Assembly (NCBI GenBank): GCA_021186555.1
Contig: JAJKFL010000427.1
Coordinates: forward strand, 20,174,505-20,238,504
Direction: 5' to 3'
Length of the DNA stretch: 64,000 nucleotides
DNA from: Reticulitermes speratus
Lineage: Eukaryota; Arthropoda; Insecta; Blattodea; Rhinotermitidae
The notes under the pieces are model-generated. The model saw nothing but the letters and a program-made list of their open reading frames with translations. It had not been told where the DNA came from and did no database searches. Positions 27,701 to 34,137 of the stretch are shown here, piece by piece. Numbering within the stretch: position 1 is the stretch's first letter; each line of letters begins with the position of its first letter. The position numbers and the translations under genes are program-made.

Positions 27701-30700
27701 GTCATCAAATCCCTAGAACAGAGCTCTGACAGTGGAAAGGACCGAACTGTGTTCCTGACAAAAATGCAGAATCTAGGAGCAATACCAGGTCCAGCAGAAA
27801 ACAACAATGTCCCCCTTATGTTGCATAACCCCCTTACTCAGTCCCCATAAACCCAGGGTTCCTGAATAAGTGCTATATCTATCTCCCCTACAGCAAGTTT
27901 TCGGCAAAGGAGTGCCGTCACCGCAGATTAATTTGAATAAATTTACATTTTCGGGACATCTTGTGCACATTTGTCCTTGACTTTTGTCAGATGCTCAATG
28001 TCCCTAGGTTTGCTGGCAATACCAGCTCCCTGGGGTGGTTCGTCAGACTGGCTGGCCCCCTGTTGAGCACAACTAGGCAGGTCCTTCTGTACCATAGCGT
28101 CCCTGCTTTTGATAGGTTTTATATTTCATGTTTTCTCCGTAAAAGTCCCACGAGTAATGGGGAAATAATAGTCACCACCCGCTGAGCCCCTTACGAGTGG
28201 AAGGCATAAATACAACGGGGTGCTGCCTGGTGCCCTGAGAGGATCGTTAATGGCACTGCTATCACCATCCCAGTGCCATGCAGCCCTTGGCATGATGCCT
28301 CACACCTTGGCTTGGGTGAACCATTGCCTGTTAGCTGCCTATAGATGTTACCCCGCCCCCCCTCGCGACGGGGATGCCAGAGGTTGAATTTTGGATGGGC
28401 AGAAGGGATGTAAAAGAAAACATGTCTATTTTAAGGTAATATTCTTGCACTGGCCTGGAAGTACAGAAAGGAACTATATATAACCTACATAAGATTTGAC
28501 TTCTGCCCTGAAGACAGAAGAAGCAGGCTCCCCCAAACTCAAAGCACTGGTAACCACCCATAGCATTATATGGAATCACACCCCCAAAGTACAGGTGTCG
28601 AACCCATAGGCCACAGGTCGCATGTGGTCTGTGTCCACATTTATAAATTTCATATATGCTATAAAAATTACACACTAATTTAGTCTGTTAGGTACGACAC
28701 TTATTGCGATTATTATACATGCAGCCCGTGAACCAGCCCACAATAACAGCTGTAGCCCTTTGACAAGAAGGATGGACACCCCTGCCATAGTCTGAACACA
28801 TCCAAATTAATAACTGTAAAGCTTAGTAATATGCCATTATACCTTAGAACACATTTTGCTTATAACCACATTCACAATTTTCGGCATACTAACAAGTCCT
28901 TAGTTACGATATGTACTAGTATTTCAAACACTTCAATCTGCATGGCACATGGATGCTATACAGTTTGAGACACTGACAGCATCATTAAATGAACAAAGAC
29001 AATATATGGGAAAGTCAGTAATTAGAAATTAATGTTTGTGTCATTTAATGATAAAAAAAACTGTTCATAATTTCCATTAGTAGAGATTCCAACTACATCA
29101 TATTTACTTTATCTCTTTTTCATACAAGACATGCATCTTTCCATGCCAGCATCAGTGTCTTCAAGCAAACCCCCCCCCCCTCCCCCCCACAACCAACCAG
29201 TCTCAACCAGTTTACAATACACAATATGTACCATTCTCACACGTCACTGAAACGAAATTATCCAGCAGTTGGTGTAATATCACTAATTAAGCCTACATTA
29301 TGCTATGAACTGCTTCTGCAATAAGTTTATAAACTGATTCTGTTGACAGAATCCATAATCCAAAATGCTTAGGTTCTAGTAGTATGTGATGCTGTGCAGT
29401 CTAGTCAGACCATGTGCTATGCAGTCAGAAACACTTTTCTGTTCTCATGGACAGAGTCATGTGCATGGCCAAGTCCATTTGTTCACACAATGTACAAAGA
29501 GGTGATGCAGGTTAGTTTACTGCTTGGCCTTGGGTACAGCACATAGTTTCCTTAATTGTTATATAGCACTTTGAAGTACATGAGCTCATACTGCCCTCAT
29601 GCCCACAGTCACCCCAACCACACCACCATTTCCCCTTATCTAATCCTCCACCCTTATACAATGCATTACTTTTGAAGCGGAGTCTAGATAGGTACCAATG
29701 TTTTGAAACAACTTTGCTGCCTCTATCTGAGACAAAGACTGTAAGATTACTCCAAAATGCTACTACCTGTCTACACACGACTATATGGTATCACATCCAA
29801 GAATATCTTATCTTCATAGTATTCACCGCCTTCAAAAGCTAAAATTTCTTAGGTTCTGTCAATTTATTTTTCCTCTAGATTATTACAAACTGTTTACCTG
29901 TTTTGCTCGCCTTTCAGCTCGTAGTTCTGCCTTGTTCTTTGGGGTTGGTAATACTGTCAAGGACTGTGCTCCATGACCAGTCTCTTTCACTTCCTCTCCC
30001 AGTATCTGAGTTGTTCCACTTGCGTTACCTTCCTTCATGCTACCAGTGGCAACTTTGTTCTCTACTTGTGGAACTTCATCTTTCATTCTCTTCAGTTCTG
30101 TTTTCTTCATGGGCATGTTGTTCTCAGCTGTTGACTTTTCTTGACTAGTATCTCTCAAAGGACTATGAAGATTTTTCACGCCTGGCCCTAGGAATGTGTT
30201 CTTAGAAACTGACTCAGCCTCTGTCAGACATTCAATCTCATGGTTGCCTGCATCAGTGGTAGGCTTTGGCTGTTGTATGCTTTTGCTAGAACCAGCTGTA
30301 GACTGTGTCTTGGCAGCTGCAACATCTTCAGATGTAGGCACCAATTTATTTTTATTCCTAGCCAATTTTGCTGCTTTCTTTGCCTCACGTGCTGCCAATA
30401 TTTCCTCCCTACACTTTTCCTGTCTATGGATGTTAGAACTTTCTATAGGTTTTACTGATGAAGGATTCATGATGTCTGTGTCTTGAGGTGATGGAACAAG
30501 ACTAGACTCAACACATTCAGAAACTTCTGCTACACTGCTGCAGCCCGATACTGCTTCCTGCTCTTTACTACTAGAATTGGAGTCAATGTCAGGACATACA
30601 GGTTCATTCCTTGTATTACTTACACAATCTATATTACGTACTTCAGCAGGACAAATGTGAGAAAAAATAAGAGCTTTTTGGCCTGCTTCTTCTATGGTTT

Positions 30701-33700
30701 TTAAAGAAATTACACCTTCTACAGTCTTGCTAGCCTCAAAACCAGTCTCCTGAATATTTTCACCATATTCTGACACAAAACCAATCAACCTGTACGTTTC
30801 TACATCAGAATTCCTTTCAATTTCCTCCTGGTGTGTTTCACTGTCCGCTTTCTCTGGAGCAGTATAAATGTCGTTGCTCAGTCTAGTGCAAATGGGTTTT
30901 TCCTCCTTGGGATAATCACTGTTTACAAGAAAATGAGATTCAGGAACAGCCTTCTCTTCACCTGCTGTACATTCACTCAGATCATCATTTTTACATACAA
31001 AATCAACCTCACACTCTACAGTATTTACATTCAAAATTCTTGCATAATTATGGTCCTCTTCTTTGCATGAATCTTCTAGTCTTTGACTAACATTGCATGT
31101 ATGACTTTGTTCTGGCAGACTGCAAACTTCAGAAAGCTTTGTCTCTGCTCCTGGAAGAAACTGGTGTTTCACTGATAGATCATTATTACCATCTACAAGT
31201 TGTGAATCAAGTTTTTGCACACTTGAGTCATCATGTGAATCAAACTTATTTTGTTGATTTATATCACAGGATTCATACACATATGGTACAAAACCTCGTT
31301 TTGCACCATTTAGGATCTGATTACTGTTAGCACTACTTGTTACTCTGTTCTCAACAGTAGGACTTGTATAAATTGGCCCTCTGCAGAAACCTCCTTTGAA
31401 TACCAAACTATTCCCTACCGAATCTATATGATTCAAGCCTGTAATTACTTGTTTATAAGAGGAGCCATTTTCTGAATTCCCTACAGAGGACACACTGCCT
31501 TGTTCACCAGCATCAACATTATCCTTACTGTTTTCCAATGAAAAATATTCACAACTTGGAGACGTGACCGAAGTAAAAGATGAAGTACACAAATTAAGAC
31601 TGTATTCTTTGTTTACAATGGTGCATGAATTTTGTACAGAAGTGTCTTTATTCAACACTGGTTCAAAATACTGTGATGTTGCTACATCTTCAGTGTCCTT
31701 ACTGCTGGAGCATAAGAGTTTCTCAACTGCTGCAAACTGCGTTCTTCCTCTCTCAGAGAATGTACCATATGTATTGAAGAAGTTCCTCACTTCTTTTTCT
31801 GAGCAGCGGGATGACAATGTTACATCATTAAGCAGAGCACTACGGAAAAGTCCCTCAACATTGTTATGGGAGAGCAAACTGACAAGGTCAACTTTGCCTA
31901 AAGTGGATGGTTCTTCCTTGTCACTGAGGAACTGCAGCGAAATATCCTCCGAAGGAATCTTGCTGTCAGAGACTGCACTGAACTGTAAGTCCTCACAGCT
32001 GAAACATGCCTTCAATGTGGCAATGCTGTCTGTTACAACATTTCCTTCCTTCACTTCTCCTAAAGTACCTGTAAATATATTCTTCTCTAATTCTGTTTCC
32101 TTTAATTTGGTGACTTGCTGTGGCAATTTTCTCAGATAAGTATCCTTTAATTTTGGGGTAAAAGCAACAGTATCTTCAGACCTTCTTACAGCCCCTCTCT
32201 TCTCTACTATATCACAAATAATTTCCTTAGTTCTGCTGCCCACCAACTTCAATCCTGTACAGTCTTTGTGTAGGGACTCTTCTCTCAGAATATCGCTGTC
32301 TGTAGTACATTTTGATTTATTTTTCTTCTTCTTCTTGGTTGTAGTTTTGTTTTCTGTTGTGTTTACAGAGTTGTCGTTAATACCAAGAGACTGCAACAAT
32401 CTTCTCTTTCTAATTCTCCGCTTTTTTGATCTACTTATGTCCAAGTCAGTCTTCGAAATTATTTCTTCATTCAGCACTACCCGTTTTTCTCCTGTTGGAT
32501 CAGAATGATCTCCTAACACAATTTTTTGGTCCAAATGCCCTCTTCTACTATTAGTTTCTCTTGCTATGTTTTCTGATATCTGCTCAGCATGGTCCGTTTT
32601 CCCTGCCAACAAAGCAGTACTTTGCTTCTGTGCTACATCCACAGACTTCTTATTCTTCTTTCCACTACGCTTCTTGGGTTCACCTTTGTTATGGCCTTCT
32701 TTACTTACACTTTGATTATTCTCTGTTTTGTCTTTACTTCTCTTAGTTGACAAAACTGGTGAAGATCCTTTTGATCCTTCCTTTGGCACAGTCACTCCTC
32801 CACCCCCTTTTGATTTCTGGAGTTTAGTGTTCCTAGTTACATCACCAACACATGGCTGACCTTGAGTCAATAAGTTCTTCTTCTGAGTGTGTTCTGATGA
32901 AGGTTTGTTTTGCTGAACCTTTCTGTTGCTCTTTAAATAAGTCTGAAAATGAAACATAAAACAATCTTACATAAAACATGTCTACAAGTATTTTTTATAT
33001 TTTCTAAAAGCTGTCTATACTCCATGTATCATGACCCTTAAGGGTACATTCAGCCATAACAAACACAATACACAGACAGATTACACGATCTACCAATTCA
33101 TAAGGGCAGCATAAAAAGTTATGAAGCCACTAAAAATTACAGTAGGATTCCTTTAATCCAGACACTGATATTCCAGAAATCCTGGTGTTTTGGCACTTGG
33201 GGAAAACAGCTCCAAAACCAGAAGTCCTCCAAAAATATCTCCATGAATGTCTCTACATCGACCATTGTAGTATCTCCCGACCTCTTGCCTCCTACTCCAT
33301 CAACTTCTTCAGCTATGGAGACCCCTTATGCGGTCTCCTGGTCCTTCAGCATCCCTGGTAGATACTGAAGAGACTCCAGAAAAAAAATAGAAAGGGAGCC
33401 TGACACCACTGAACCAGTATATGAAGGACATATCCAAATGGAATACTTCACTGATAAGCTATTGAGCCCAGTATAGGGCCGTAAAAAACAATTACCTGTA
33501 AATACTTAAGTCAGTGTAGGTACTGTTTGATAATCTGCAATATTTGATAATATAGCACCTGTCCAGTCTTGTGGGAGCCAGAGTAAAAGAATTCCACCAT
33601 AATATTAATGAATAAGTTACATAAGAGTATTTACAACAAAACACAGCCAACAGCTCTCATATGTGAAAGTAGAATTTTAATATGAAGCATAAGAACTAAA

Positions 33701-34116
33701 AATAAAATACAGATTAAAAGTAAATTACAAAGTTACAATACTGATGCATACACATGACCATAAATAAAAATGTCTTCGGTAAAAATATGGCAACATGTCT
33801 ATGCTAATGCAGACTTGGCAAATCAGGATACCAGGCAACACAAATGGTAAAGAACTATGTAATTACTTCTCCAAAACTTTAAATCAAATGGTCATTATCA
33901 CTCATTGTAGAGTTAAAAATTTAGAGAGGGCTCTTTGCTCTTGGCCAGATCCATGAATACAAAATCTCATGCAACACTACACAAACTGGTTCATGCAATG
34001 TAATAAGAAAGCAAAGCTGCTAAATGTTCAACTACCCTGAAGGCCAAATATGTATGTATTTACTGTTCCATTAATTTTTCTCATGCAACAACCACAAATA
34101 CCTGTTCTGTTTCCAT
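592..34116 (-). CDS. EIF2B4: Translation initiation factor eIF2B subunit delta, 3'-incomplete gene
   Basis: eIF2B delta is a regulatory subunit of the decameric cytosolic exchange factor that reloads eIF2 with GTP and is the target of the integrated stress response. Coding exons, 5' to 3' on the minus strand: 34116-34102, 32942-29898, 23131-23009, 19140-19019, 11683-11569, 7688-7509, 4442-4315, 769-592. All have AG acceptors and GT donors, and their phases fit into one frame of 1,302 codons. Recognisable family blocks appear in the right order: [79 protein letters not shown]. The roughly 130 C-terminal residues (the SKVLLGAHAL block onwards) are left of the window. The predicted total is about 1,430 residues against about 520 in human (from memory), because of one huge N-terminal exon. 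The identity is secure; the extreme N-terminus is less so. Confidence 0.93.
770..2064. other. EIF2B4 intron, no feature recognised
   Basis: Two small minus-strand ORFs (1178-1462 and 1653-1886) have no recognised motif, and no splice context ties them to the gene. Sequence is otherwise plain AT-rich intron. Confidence 0.4.
2065..3475 (-). mobile_element. LINE fragment with reverse transcriptase remains
   Basis: Read on the minus strand, 3350-2964 gives reverse-transcriptase sequence with [40 protein letters not shown] and [20 protein letters not shown]. Around 2605-2396 the downstream part ([14 protein letters not shown]) follows after a deletion that removes the catalytic YxDD region. The 3' end near 2065-2115 carries a short CAT-rich tail. 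It is 5'-truncated, with the palm domain partly lost and several stops. The clade is uncertain, probably RTE-like. It sits in the EIF2B4 intron in gene orientation. Confidence 0.75.
3480..3735 (+). mobile_element. tRNA-derived SINE, truncated at its 5' end
   Basis: A B-box-like GTTCGAACCC at about 3495-3504 is followed by the same body found in the SINE copies at 11.7, 19.9, 36.5 and 40.2 kb: a GTTGACCA stretch, then GCCGAGGTTGAGTATAGGTA, then a tail with GGCATGATATGGGACA. The A box is absent. A G10 run and nearby G-rich stretch lie at 3511-3527. This copy is in plus orientation, opposite to the other four, and abuts the LINE fragment on its left. Confidence 0.6.
4315..4442 (-). CDS. EIF2B4: EIF2B4 exon, start of Rossmann-like domain
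   Basis: It encodes [20 protein letters not shown] then [22 protein letters not shown], equivalent to human AAIDRYVQEKI through ISNGDVILVYG. It is 128 nt and ends TG-gtgagt, with the split codon completed as Cys by the next exon. The acceptor is ggtaacag. Confidence 0.92.
4716..4978. repeat. Imperfect inverted-repeat (MITE-like) element
   Basis: Left arm (from about 4716, TGGGATATGACAAGGCATCA) and right arm (ending about 4978; reverse complement begins TGGGATGTGACACCACATCA) can be aligned over about 100 bp with many mismatches. Both contain a TTTCGA/TTTTGA-ACAA core and an ATCTTCA block. A related single arm occurs at 29.69-29.80 kb. No transposase is present and the family is unknown. Confidence 0.5.
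4979..6236. other. EIF2B4 intron, short direct repeat only
   Basis: No gene seen. At its right end two roughly 50-bp direct repeats (about 6114-6165 and 6193-6245) share ACTAGAAA, AAATTCT, TCAAATTTA and CAATTATGT-like blocks. They lie just outside the Tigger element and may record an older local duplication. Confidence 0.4.
6242..7321 (+). mobile_element. Tigger/pogo-like DNA transposon with large internal deletion
   Basis: Terminal inverted repeats CAGTAATACACGCTTAACGC (left) and CAGTAATGCCCCGCTTAACG (right, reverse complement) bound a 1.08-kb element, with TA on the left side and TGTA on the right. Only the 3' end of a Tigger transposase remains inside. The DNA-binding part and the first two catalytic regions are gone, the deletion joint lying around 6330. 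Such deleted copies are typical of Tc1/mariner-pogo families and can be moved in trans by intact relatives. Confidence 0.8.
6333..7055 (+). pseudogene. C-terminal remnant of Tigger transposase
   Basis: The frame starts in [14 protein letters not shown], the segment that follows the second catalytic Asp in Tigger/jerky transposases. It runs through [20 protein letters not shown] and [20 protein letters not shown]. One stop (TAA at 6661-6663) interrupts it, and it then continues in the same frame ([40 protein letters not shown]) to the final stop at 7053-7055. The N-terminal HTH and most of the DDE domain are missing, so it cannot be active. Confidence 0.75.
7509..7688 (-). CDS. EIF2B4: EIF2B4 exon, helical domain
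   Basis: A 60-codon phase 0/0 exon beginning [20 protein letters not shown] and including [19 protein letters not shown], which corresponds to the human QDYTTPPNEELSRDL and CRPLSASMHNAI segments. The acceptor is cattacag and the donor is GAG-gtaaca. Confidence 0.92.
8061..8199. mobile_element. TTAA-flanked short MITE, piggyBac-like (copy 1)
   Basis: TTAA at 8061 is followed by CCTGTTGGTGCCAAACACT. The interior shares AAATGCCAAATGTTACATA and CATTTAAATTCTGG with the copies near 12.34 and 22.60 kb, and another TTAA lies near 8196. The copy is diverged and its right end is less clear. Confidence 0.4.
8432..11458 (+). mobile_element. RTE-type LINE, nearly full length
   Basis: About 3.0 kb on the plus strand with an apurinic-type endonuclease followed by reverse transcriptase, the layout of RTE/BovB-like elements. 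It ends in a short GTTA tandem tail (TTAGTTAGTTAG at 11447-11458). Flanking TTCTTACAATTC (8420-8431) and TTCCTACAATTC (11459-11470) look like a 12-bp target duplication with one mismatch, which supports these ends. Several stops and at least one frame change make it inactive. It lies antisense to EIF2B4 in an intron. At least five shorter relatives occur in this window. Confidence 0.88.
8461..11379 (+). pseudogene. Endonuclease-reverse transcriptase of the RTE-type LINE
   Basis: Endonuclease: [10 protein letters not shown] (8461), VGVQEVRW, a frame change near 8620, [16 protein letters not shown] and [11 protein letters not shown], then a TAG at 8903-8905 and another stop near 9107. Reverse transcriptase, 9434-10738, is the longest intact piece: [72 protein letters not shown] and the catalytic [13 protein letters not shown]. 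The C-terminal part (10885-11379) has [20 protein letters not shown] and [19 protein letters not shown] and ends MNLRVP. It is broken by stops but recent enough to read easily. Confidence 0.88.
11569..11683 (-). CDS. EIF2B4: EIF2B4 exon, N-terminal helical domain
   Basis: It encodes [20 protein letters not shown] then [18 protein letters not shown], the most recognisable signature of eIF2B alpha/beta/delta subunits (human [28 protein letters not shown] region). It is 115 nt, with acceptor attttcag and donor CAG-gtaaga. A tRNA-type SINE lies immediately upstream of it (11.7-12.0 kb). Confidence 0.92.
11706..11975 (-). mobile_element. tRNA-derived SINE (copy 2)
   Basis: On the minus strand an A-box-like TAGTGTAGTGAC (near 11955) and a B-box GGTTCAGATTCC (11929-11918) mark a polymerase III promoter. 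They are followed by a body shared with the other copies (GAAGTTGACCACTTGCC, GCTGAGGTTAAGAATGAGTG, ATGCCTTCGTGTCATGTACA). It is about 270 bp and sits 23 bases upstream of an EIF2B4 exon, in gene orientation, so it may overlap the branch-point region. Confidence 0.75.
12338..12475. mobile_element. TTAA-flanked short MITE, piggyBac-like (copy 2)
   Basis: A 138-bp unit with TTAA at both ends (12338-12341 and 12472-12475) and short inverted termini CTCTTTGGCACC and TCATTTGGCACC. The interior shares CAAATGTCAGGTATAGATGA with the 22.6-kb copy. TTAA target choice is the mark of piggyBac-like transposons; no transposase is present. Confidence 0.6.
12480..13145. other. EIF2B4 intron, no feature recognised
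   Basis: AT-rich intron sequence without repeats or ORFs that I can identify. Confidence 0.4.
13704..14381 (+). pseudogene. ORF1 of the RNase-H LINE (copy 1)
   Basis: Two blocks share one frame around a stop at 13923-13925. The first holds a Pro/Ser/Lys-rich leader ending in [16 protein letters not shown]. The second, 13992-14381, continues with [40 protein letters not shown] and [20 protein letters not shown]. The pattern resembles the uncharacterised ORF1 domain of some insect RNase-H LINEs (DUF4780-like, from memory), probably RNA-binding. Confidence 0.6.
14410..15110 (+). pseudogene. Endonuclease domain of the RNase-H LINE (copy 1)
   Basis: The endonuclease/exonuclease/phosphatase fold is recognisable: [63 protein letters not shown] and, past a TAG at 15034-15036, [12 protein letters not shown]. 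The residues corresponding to catalytic Asn, Glu, Asp, Asn and His (QVN, QEP, CDANAHH, SDHR) are all visible. The stop within the domain shows that this copy is dead. Confidence 0.8.
15283..17149 (+). pseudogene. Reverse transcriptase region of the RNase-H LINE (copy 1)
   Basis: Pieces in different frames: [20 protein letters not shown] (15.3 kb, linker), [20 protein letters not shown] (15.75 kb, fingers), [15 protein letters not shown] (16.16 kb, motif A), [11 protein letters not shown] (16.42 kb, catalytic region with Asn in place of Tyr in YADD), and [20 protein letters not shown] with [20 protein letters not shown] (16.8-16.95 kb, thumb). Several frame changes and stops separate them. Confidence 0.8.
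17133..17720 (+). pseudogene. RNase H domain of the RNase-H LINE (copy 1)
   Basis: A single 195-codon frame holds all four acidic positions of RNase [17 protein letters not shown] (Asp), [10 protein letters not shown] (Glu), [14 protein letters not shown] (Asp) and [13 protein letters not shown] (Asp), with the [12 protein letters not shown] loop. It is the best preserved part of the element. A Cys-His motif follows at 17.85-17.91 kb ([18 protein letters not shown]). Confidence 0.85.
18690..18900 (+). pseudogene. 3' remnant of another LINE
   Basis: The frame gives [20 protein letters not shown] then [13 protein letters not shown], resembling the Cys-rich C-terminal motif of RNase-H or R1-like LINEs, followed by a broken KCRDTT-like stretch. 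It is short and clearly decayed, and the family call is tentative. Confidence 0.35.
19019..19140 (-). CDS. EIF2B4: EIF2B4 exon, pre-helical segment
   Basis: It encodes [20 protein letters not shown] followed by [20 protein letters not shown], matching the family stretch before the helical domain (human [20 protein letters not shown]). The acceptor is cactgaag and the donor is the strong consensus GAT-GTAAGT. It is 122 nt and ends two bases into a codon, completed by G of the next exon to give Met. Confidence 0.85.
19141..19914. other. EIF2B4 intron, no feature recognised
   Basis: Very AT-rich intron sequence with no repeat family or ORF that I could support. Confidence 0.4.
19915..20160 (-). 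mobile_element. tRNA-derived SINE (copy 3)
   Basis: On the minus strand it shares the body of the 11.7-kb SINE: GAAGTTGACTACTCATCCCA, then GCTGAGGTTAAGAATGA and ATGCCTTCATACTATG. The B-box region reads GGTTTGCTTCC and the A-box region GCTGGGATAGTAGTGGC. It is diverged and has a CT-rich expansion near 20030-20050. It is in gene orientation within an intron. Confidence 0.7.
20547..20690 (+). mobile_element. Very short 5'-truncated RTE LINE tail with perfect target duplication
   Basis: About 140 bp equal to the 3' end of the 8.4-kb RTE element (CAGGATAGGGACAGGTGGCG, ATGAACCTTCGGGTTCCATA, then GCTTCTCAAGGACTCTGCTC). It is bounded by an exact 11-bp direct repeat, GATAATTACTT, at 20536-20546 and 20691-20701, the hallmark of target-primed reverse transcription. 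The sequence is close to the long copy, so the insertion is fairly recent. Confidence 0.88.
20702..21804. repeat. Intron with a TA-rich microsatellite
   Basis: No gene recognised. A (TA)n-type run lies at about 21331-21370. The rest is unremarkable AT-rich sequence. Confidence 0.5.
21805..22262 (-). mobile_element. RTE LINE 3' fragment, diverged
   Basis: On the minus strand a 90-codon stretch reads [20 protein letters not shown] and [17 protein letters not shown], then [13 protein letters not shown]. This parallels the C-terminus of the long RTE copy ([38 protein letters not shown]). A tail with AACCCTTGGATTCATAGAA and GCTTCTCAGGAAAGACTCTG follows. A C10 run lies at about 21909-21920. Confidence 0.75.
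22600..22755. mobile_element. Short MITE related to the TTAA family (copy 3)
   Basis: It shares CTCTTTGGCGCCGAACATCA, GGTATACACATCATGCAGTG and CAAATGTCAGGTGTACATGA with the 12.34-kb copy. The left flank lacks TTAA; a TTAA occurs near 22750. Confidence 0.45.
23009..23131 (-). CDS. EIF2B4: EIF2B4 exon, basic linker
   Basis: This 41-codon phase 0/0 exon starts [19 protein letters not shown] and continues the RRAKQ block of the previous exon, as in the human RRAKQEAERALKQARKG region. The acceptor is ggtgcag and the donor is GAA-gtaagg. It is charged, low in complexity and probably helical or disordered. It sits between LINE fragments inside the second long intron. Confidence 0.85.
23190..23400 (+). 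mobile_element. Decayed RTE LINE 3' fragment
   Basis: The tail GCGAGATCTTGCGAACATTG then TAATGAACTTTCAGTTCCAC parallels the CGGGCTCTTGTGAGTGCGGT then AATGAACCTTCGGGTTCCAT end of the long RTE copy. Upstream, ACTACTTGGAAAACTTCAGC matches the LGRPRH region. It lies just outside the 23.0-kb EIF2B4 exon. Confidence 0.5.
24130..24270 (+). pseudogene. Possible LINE reverse-transcriptase C-terminal remnant
   Basis: The frame [20 protein letters not shown] recalls the ...F..R...LWN.LP motif near the end of CR1/Jockey/L2-type proteins and ends SAKFYV before a stop. It is short and tentative. Confidence 0.25.
24500..24871 (-). mobile_element. 3' end of an RNase-H LINE of a second family
   Basis: On the minus strand the translation contains [37 protein letters not shown] and [20 protein letters not shown], a Cys-His C-terminal module. 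It is distinct from the Cys-His end of the 13.2-kb LINE. It joins the other LINE through a T14 run (24872-24885; poly(A) on the minus strand), so the region is a mosaic. Confidence 0.55.
24886..25160 (-). pseudogene. Partial RNase H of LINE copy 2
   Basis: [40 protein letters not shown] and RIQLVWVP are the central RNase H motifs (Glu and second Asp visible). The frame breaks after VWVP, where copy 1 has GHCGIPGN, so the C-terminal catalytic Asp is lost at the A14 junction. Confidence 0.78.
25142..26660 (-). pseudogene. Reverse transcriptase of RNase-H LINE copy 2
   Basis: 26623-26255: [60 protein letters not shown]. 26055-25750: [20 protein letters not shown] (catalytic region, His replacing Tyr of YADD). 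25726-25142: [40 protein letters not shown]. Three frames are used. Confidence 0.82.
27185..27970 (-). pseudogene. Endonuclease of RNase-H LINE copy 2
   Basis: [51 protein letters not shown] and, in another frame, [20 protein letters not shown] then [13 protein letters not shown]. The Asp, Asn and His positions of the endonuclease fold are conserved. At least two frame changes occur. Confidence 0.8.
28592..28784. mobile_element. hAT-like non-autonomous element
   Basis: A 193-bp unit beginning CAGGTGTCGAACC and ending, as reverse complement, CAGGGGTGTCCATCC, the classic hAT terminal pattern. Flanking 8-mers CCAAAGTA (28584-28591) and CCATAGTC (28785-28792) match at 6 of 8, fitting a decayed 8-bp duplication. 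No coding capacity. Confidence 0.6.
28800..29689. other. EIF2B4 intron, no feature recognised
   Basis: AT-rich sequence with a C-rich run near 29170-29188. No gene or classified repeat seen. Confidence 0.4.
29690..29812 (-). repeat. Single arm related to the 4.7-kb inverted repeat
   Basis: On the minus strand, TTGGATGTGATACCATATAG then CAAAGTTGTTTCAAAACATT parallels an arm of the element at 4716-4978. It lies about 85 bases beyond the donor of the large EIF2B4 exon. Confidence 0.4.
29898..32942 (-). CDS. EIF2B4: Giant N-terminal exon of EIF2B4 (1,015 codons)
   Basis: A 3,045-nt exon is open throughout, bounded by ttttcag at its 5' side and CAG-gtaaac at its 3' side, both phase 0. Most of it is low-complexity, Ser/Glu/Asp/Lys-rich and probably disordered. 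Its first 200 residues are basic, with Lys/Arg clusters such as KKRRIRKRR that resemble nuclear-localisation signals, and the middle is acidic. Conserved eIF2B-delta sequence appears only at the end: a basic [19 protein letters not shown] block and [14 protein letters not shown]. An internal methionine (ATG at 30470, MNPSSVKP) precedes this block and would give a product of about 600 residues, close to the usual family size. Whether the upstream 825 or so codons are translated is open, but the unbroken frame argues for coding. Confidence 0.85.
32960..34100. other. First coding intron of EIF2B4, no feature recognised
   Basis: Intron between the start exon and the giant exon. AT-rich, with no repeat or ORF that I could classify. 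Confidence 0.4.
34102..34116 (-). CDS. EIF2B4: EIF2B4 start exon (METEQ)
   Basis: The next exon has no methionine for several hundred codons and begins in phase 0, so a start must be supplied upstream. The sequence GCCATGG here is a textbook start context. It gives ATG-GAA-ACA-GAA-CAG followed directly by a GTATTT donor in phase 0, which joins cleanly to ACT-TAT-TTA of the large exon. The acceptor of this 42-nt exon lies at 34145-34144. The start was chosen on splice phase and Kozak context; no transcript evidence is available. Confidence 0.6.
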
Positions 34117-34119
34117 GGC

Positions 34120-34137
34120 TTATTCCTTTGATTCCAT
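34120..34137 (-). promoter_or_regulatory. Five-codon upstream ORF just before the EIF2B4 start
   Basis: The exon begins at 34143 after a strong pyrimidine-tract acceptor (cttttctttgtag). Six bases in, ATG opens a five-codon frame (MESKE) ending in TAA at 34122-34120. Only GCC separates that stop from the presumed main start at 34116. The uORF is in the same frame as the main ORF, so its stop shields the main start from read-in. Such short uORFs are a known way to couple a message to eIF2 activity; that it acts so here is inference. Confidence 0.5.

Larger units (their letters stand above)
24886..28380 (-). mobile_element. RNase-H LINE (copy 2), mostly without ORF1
   Basis: On the minus strand, 5' to 3': 5' UTR (28.38-28.1 kb, TTATTTCCCCATTACTCGTG), endonuclease, reverse transcriptase and RNase H, related to the plus-strand copy at 13.2-18.3 kb. 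Only a short stretch separates the 5' UTR from the endonuclease start (about 27965, [13 protein letters not shown]), so the ORF1 of copy 1 is not present here. Multiple stops and frame changes mark it as dead. It is in EIF2B4 orientation. Confidence 0.85.

Noticed and set aside
31564-32139. A 191-codon plus-strand ORF
   Set aside because: It is the antisense of the large EIF2B4 exon and has no recognised motif of its own.
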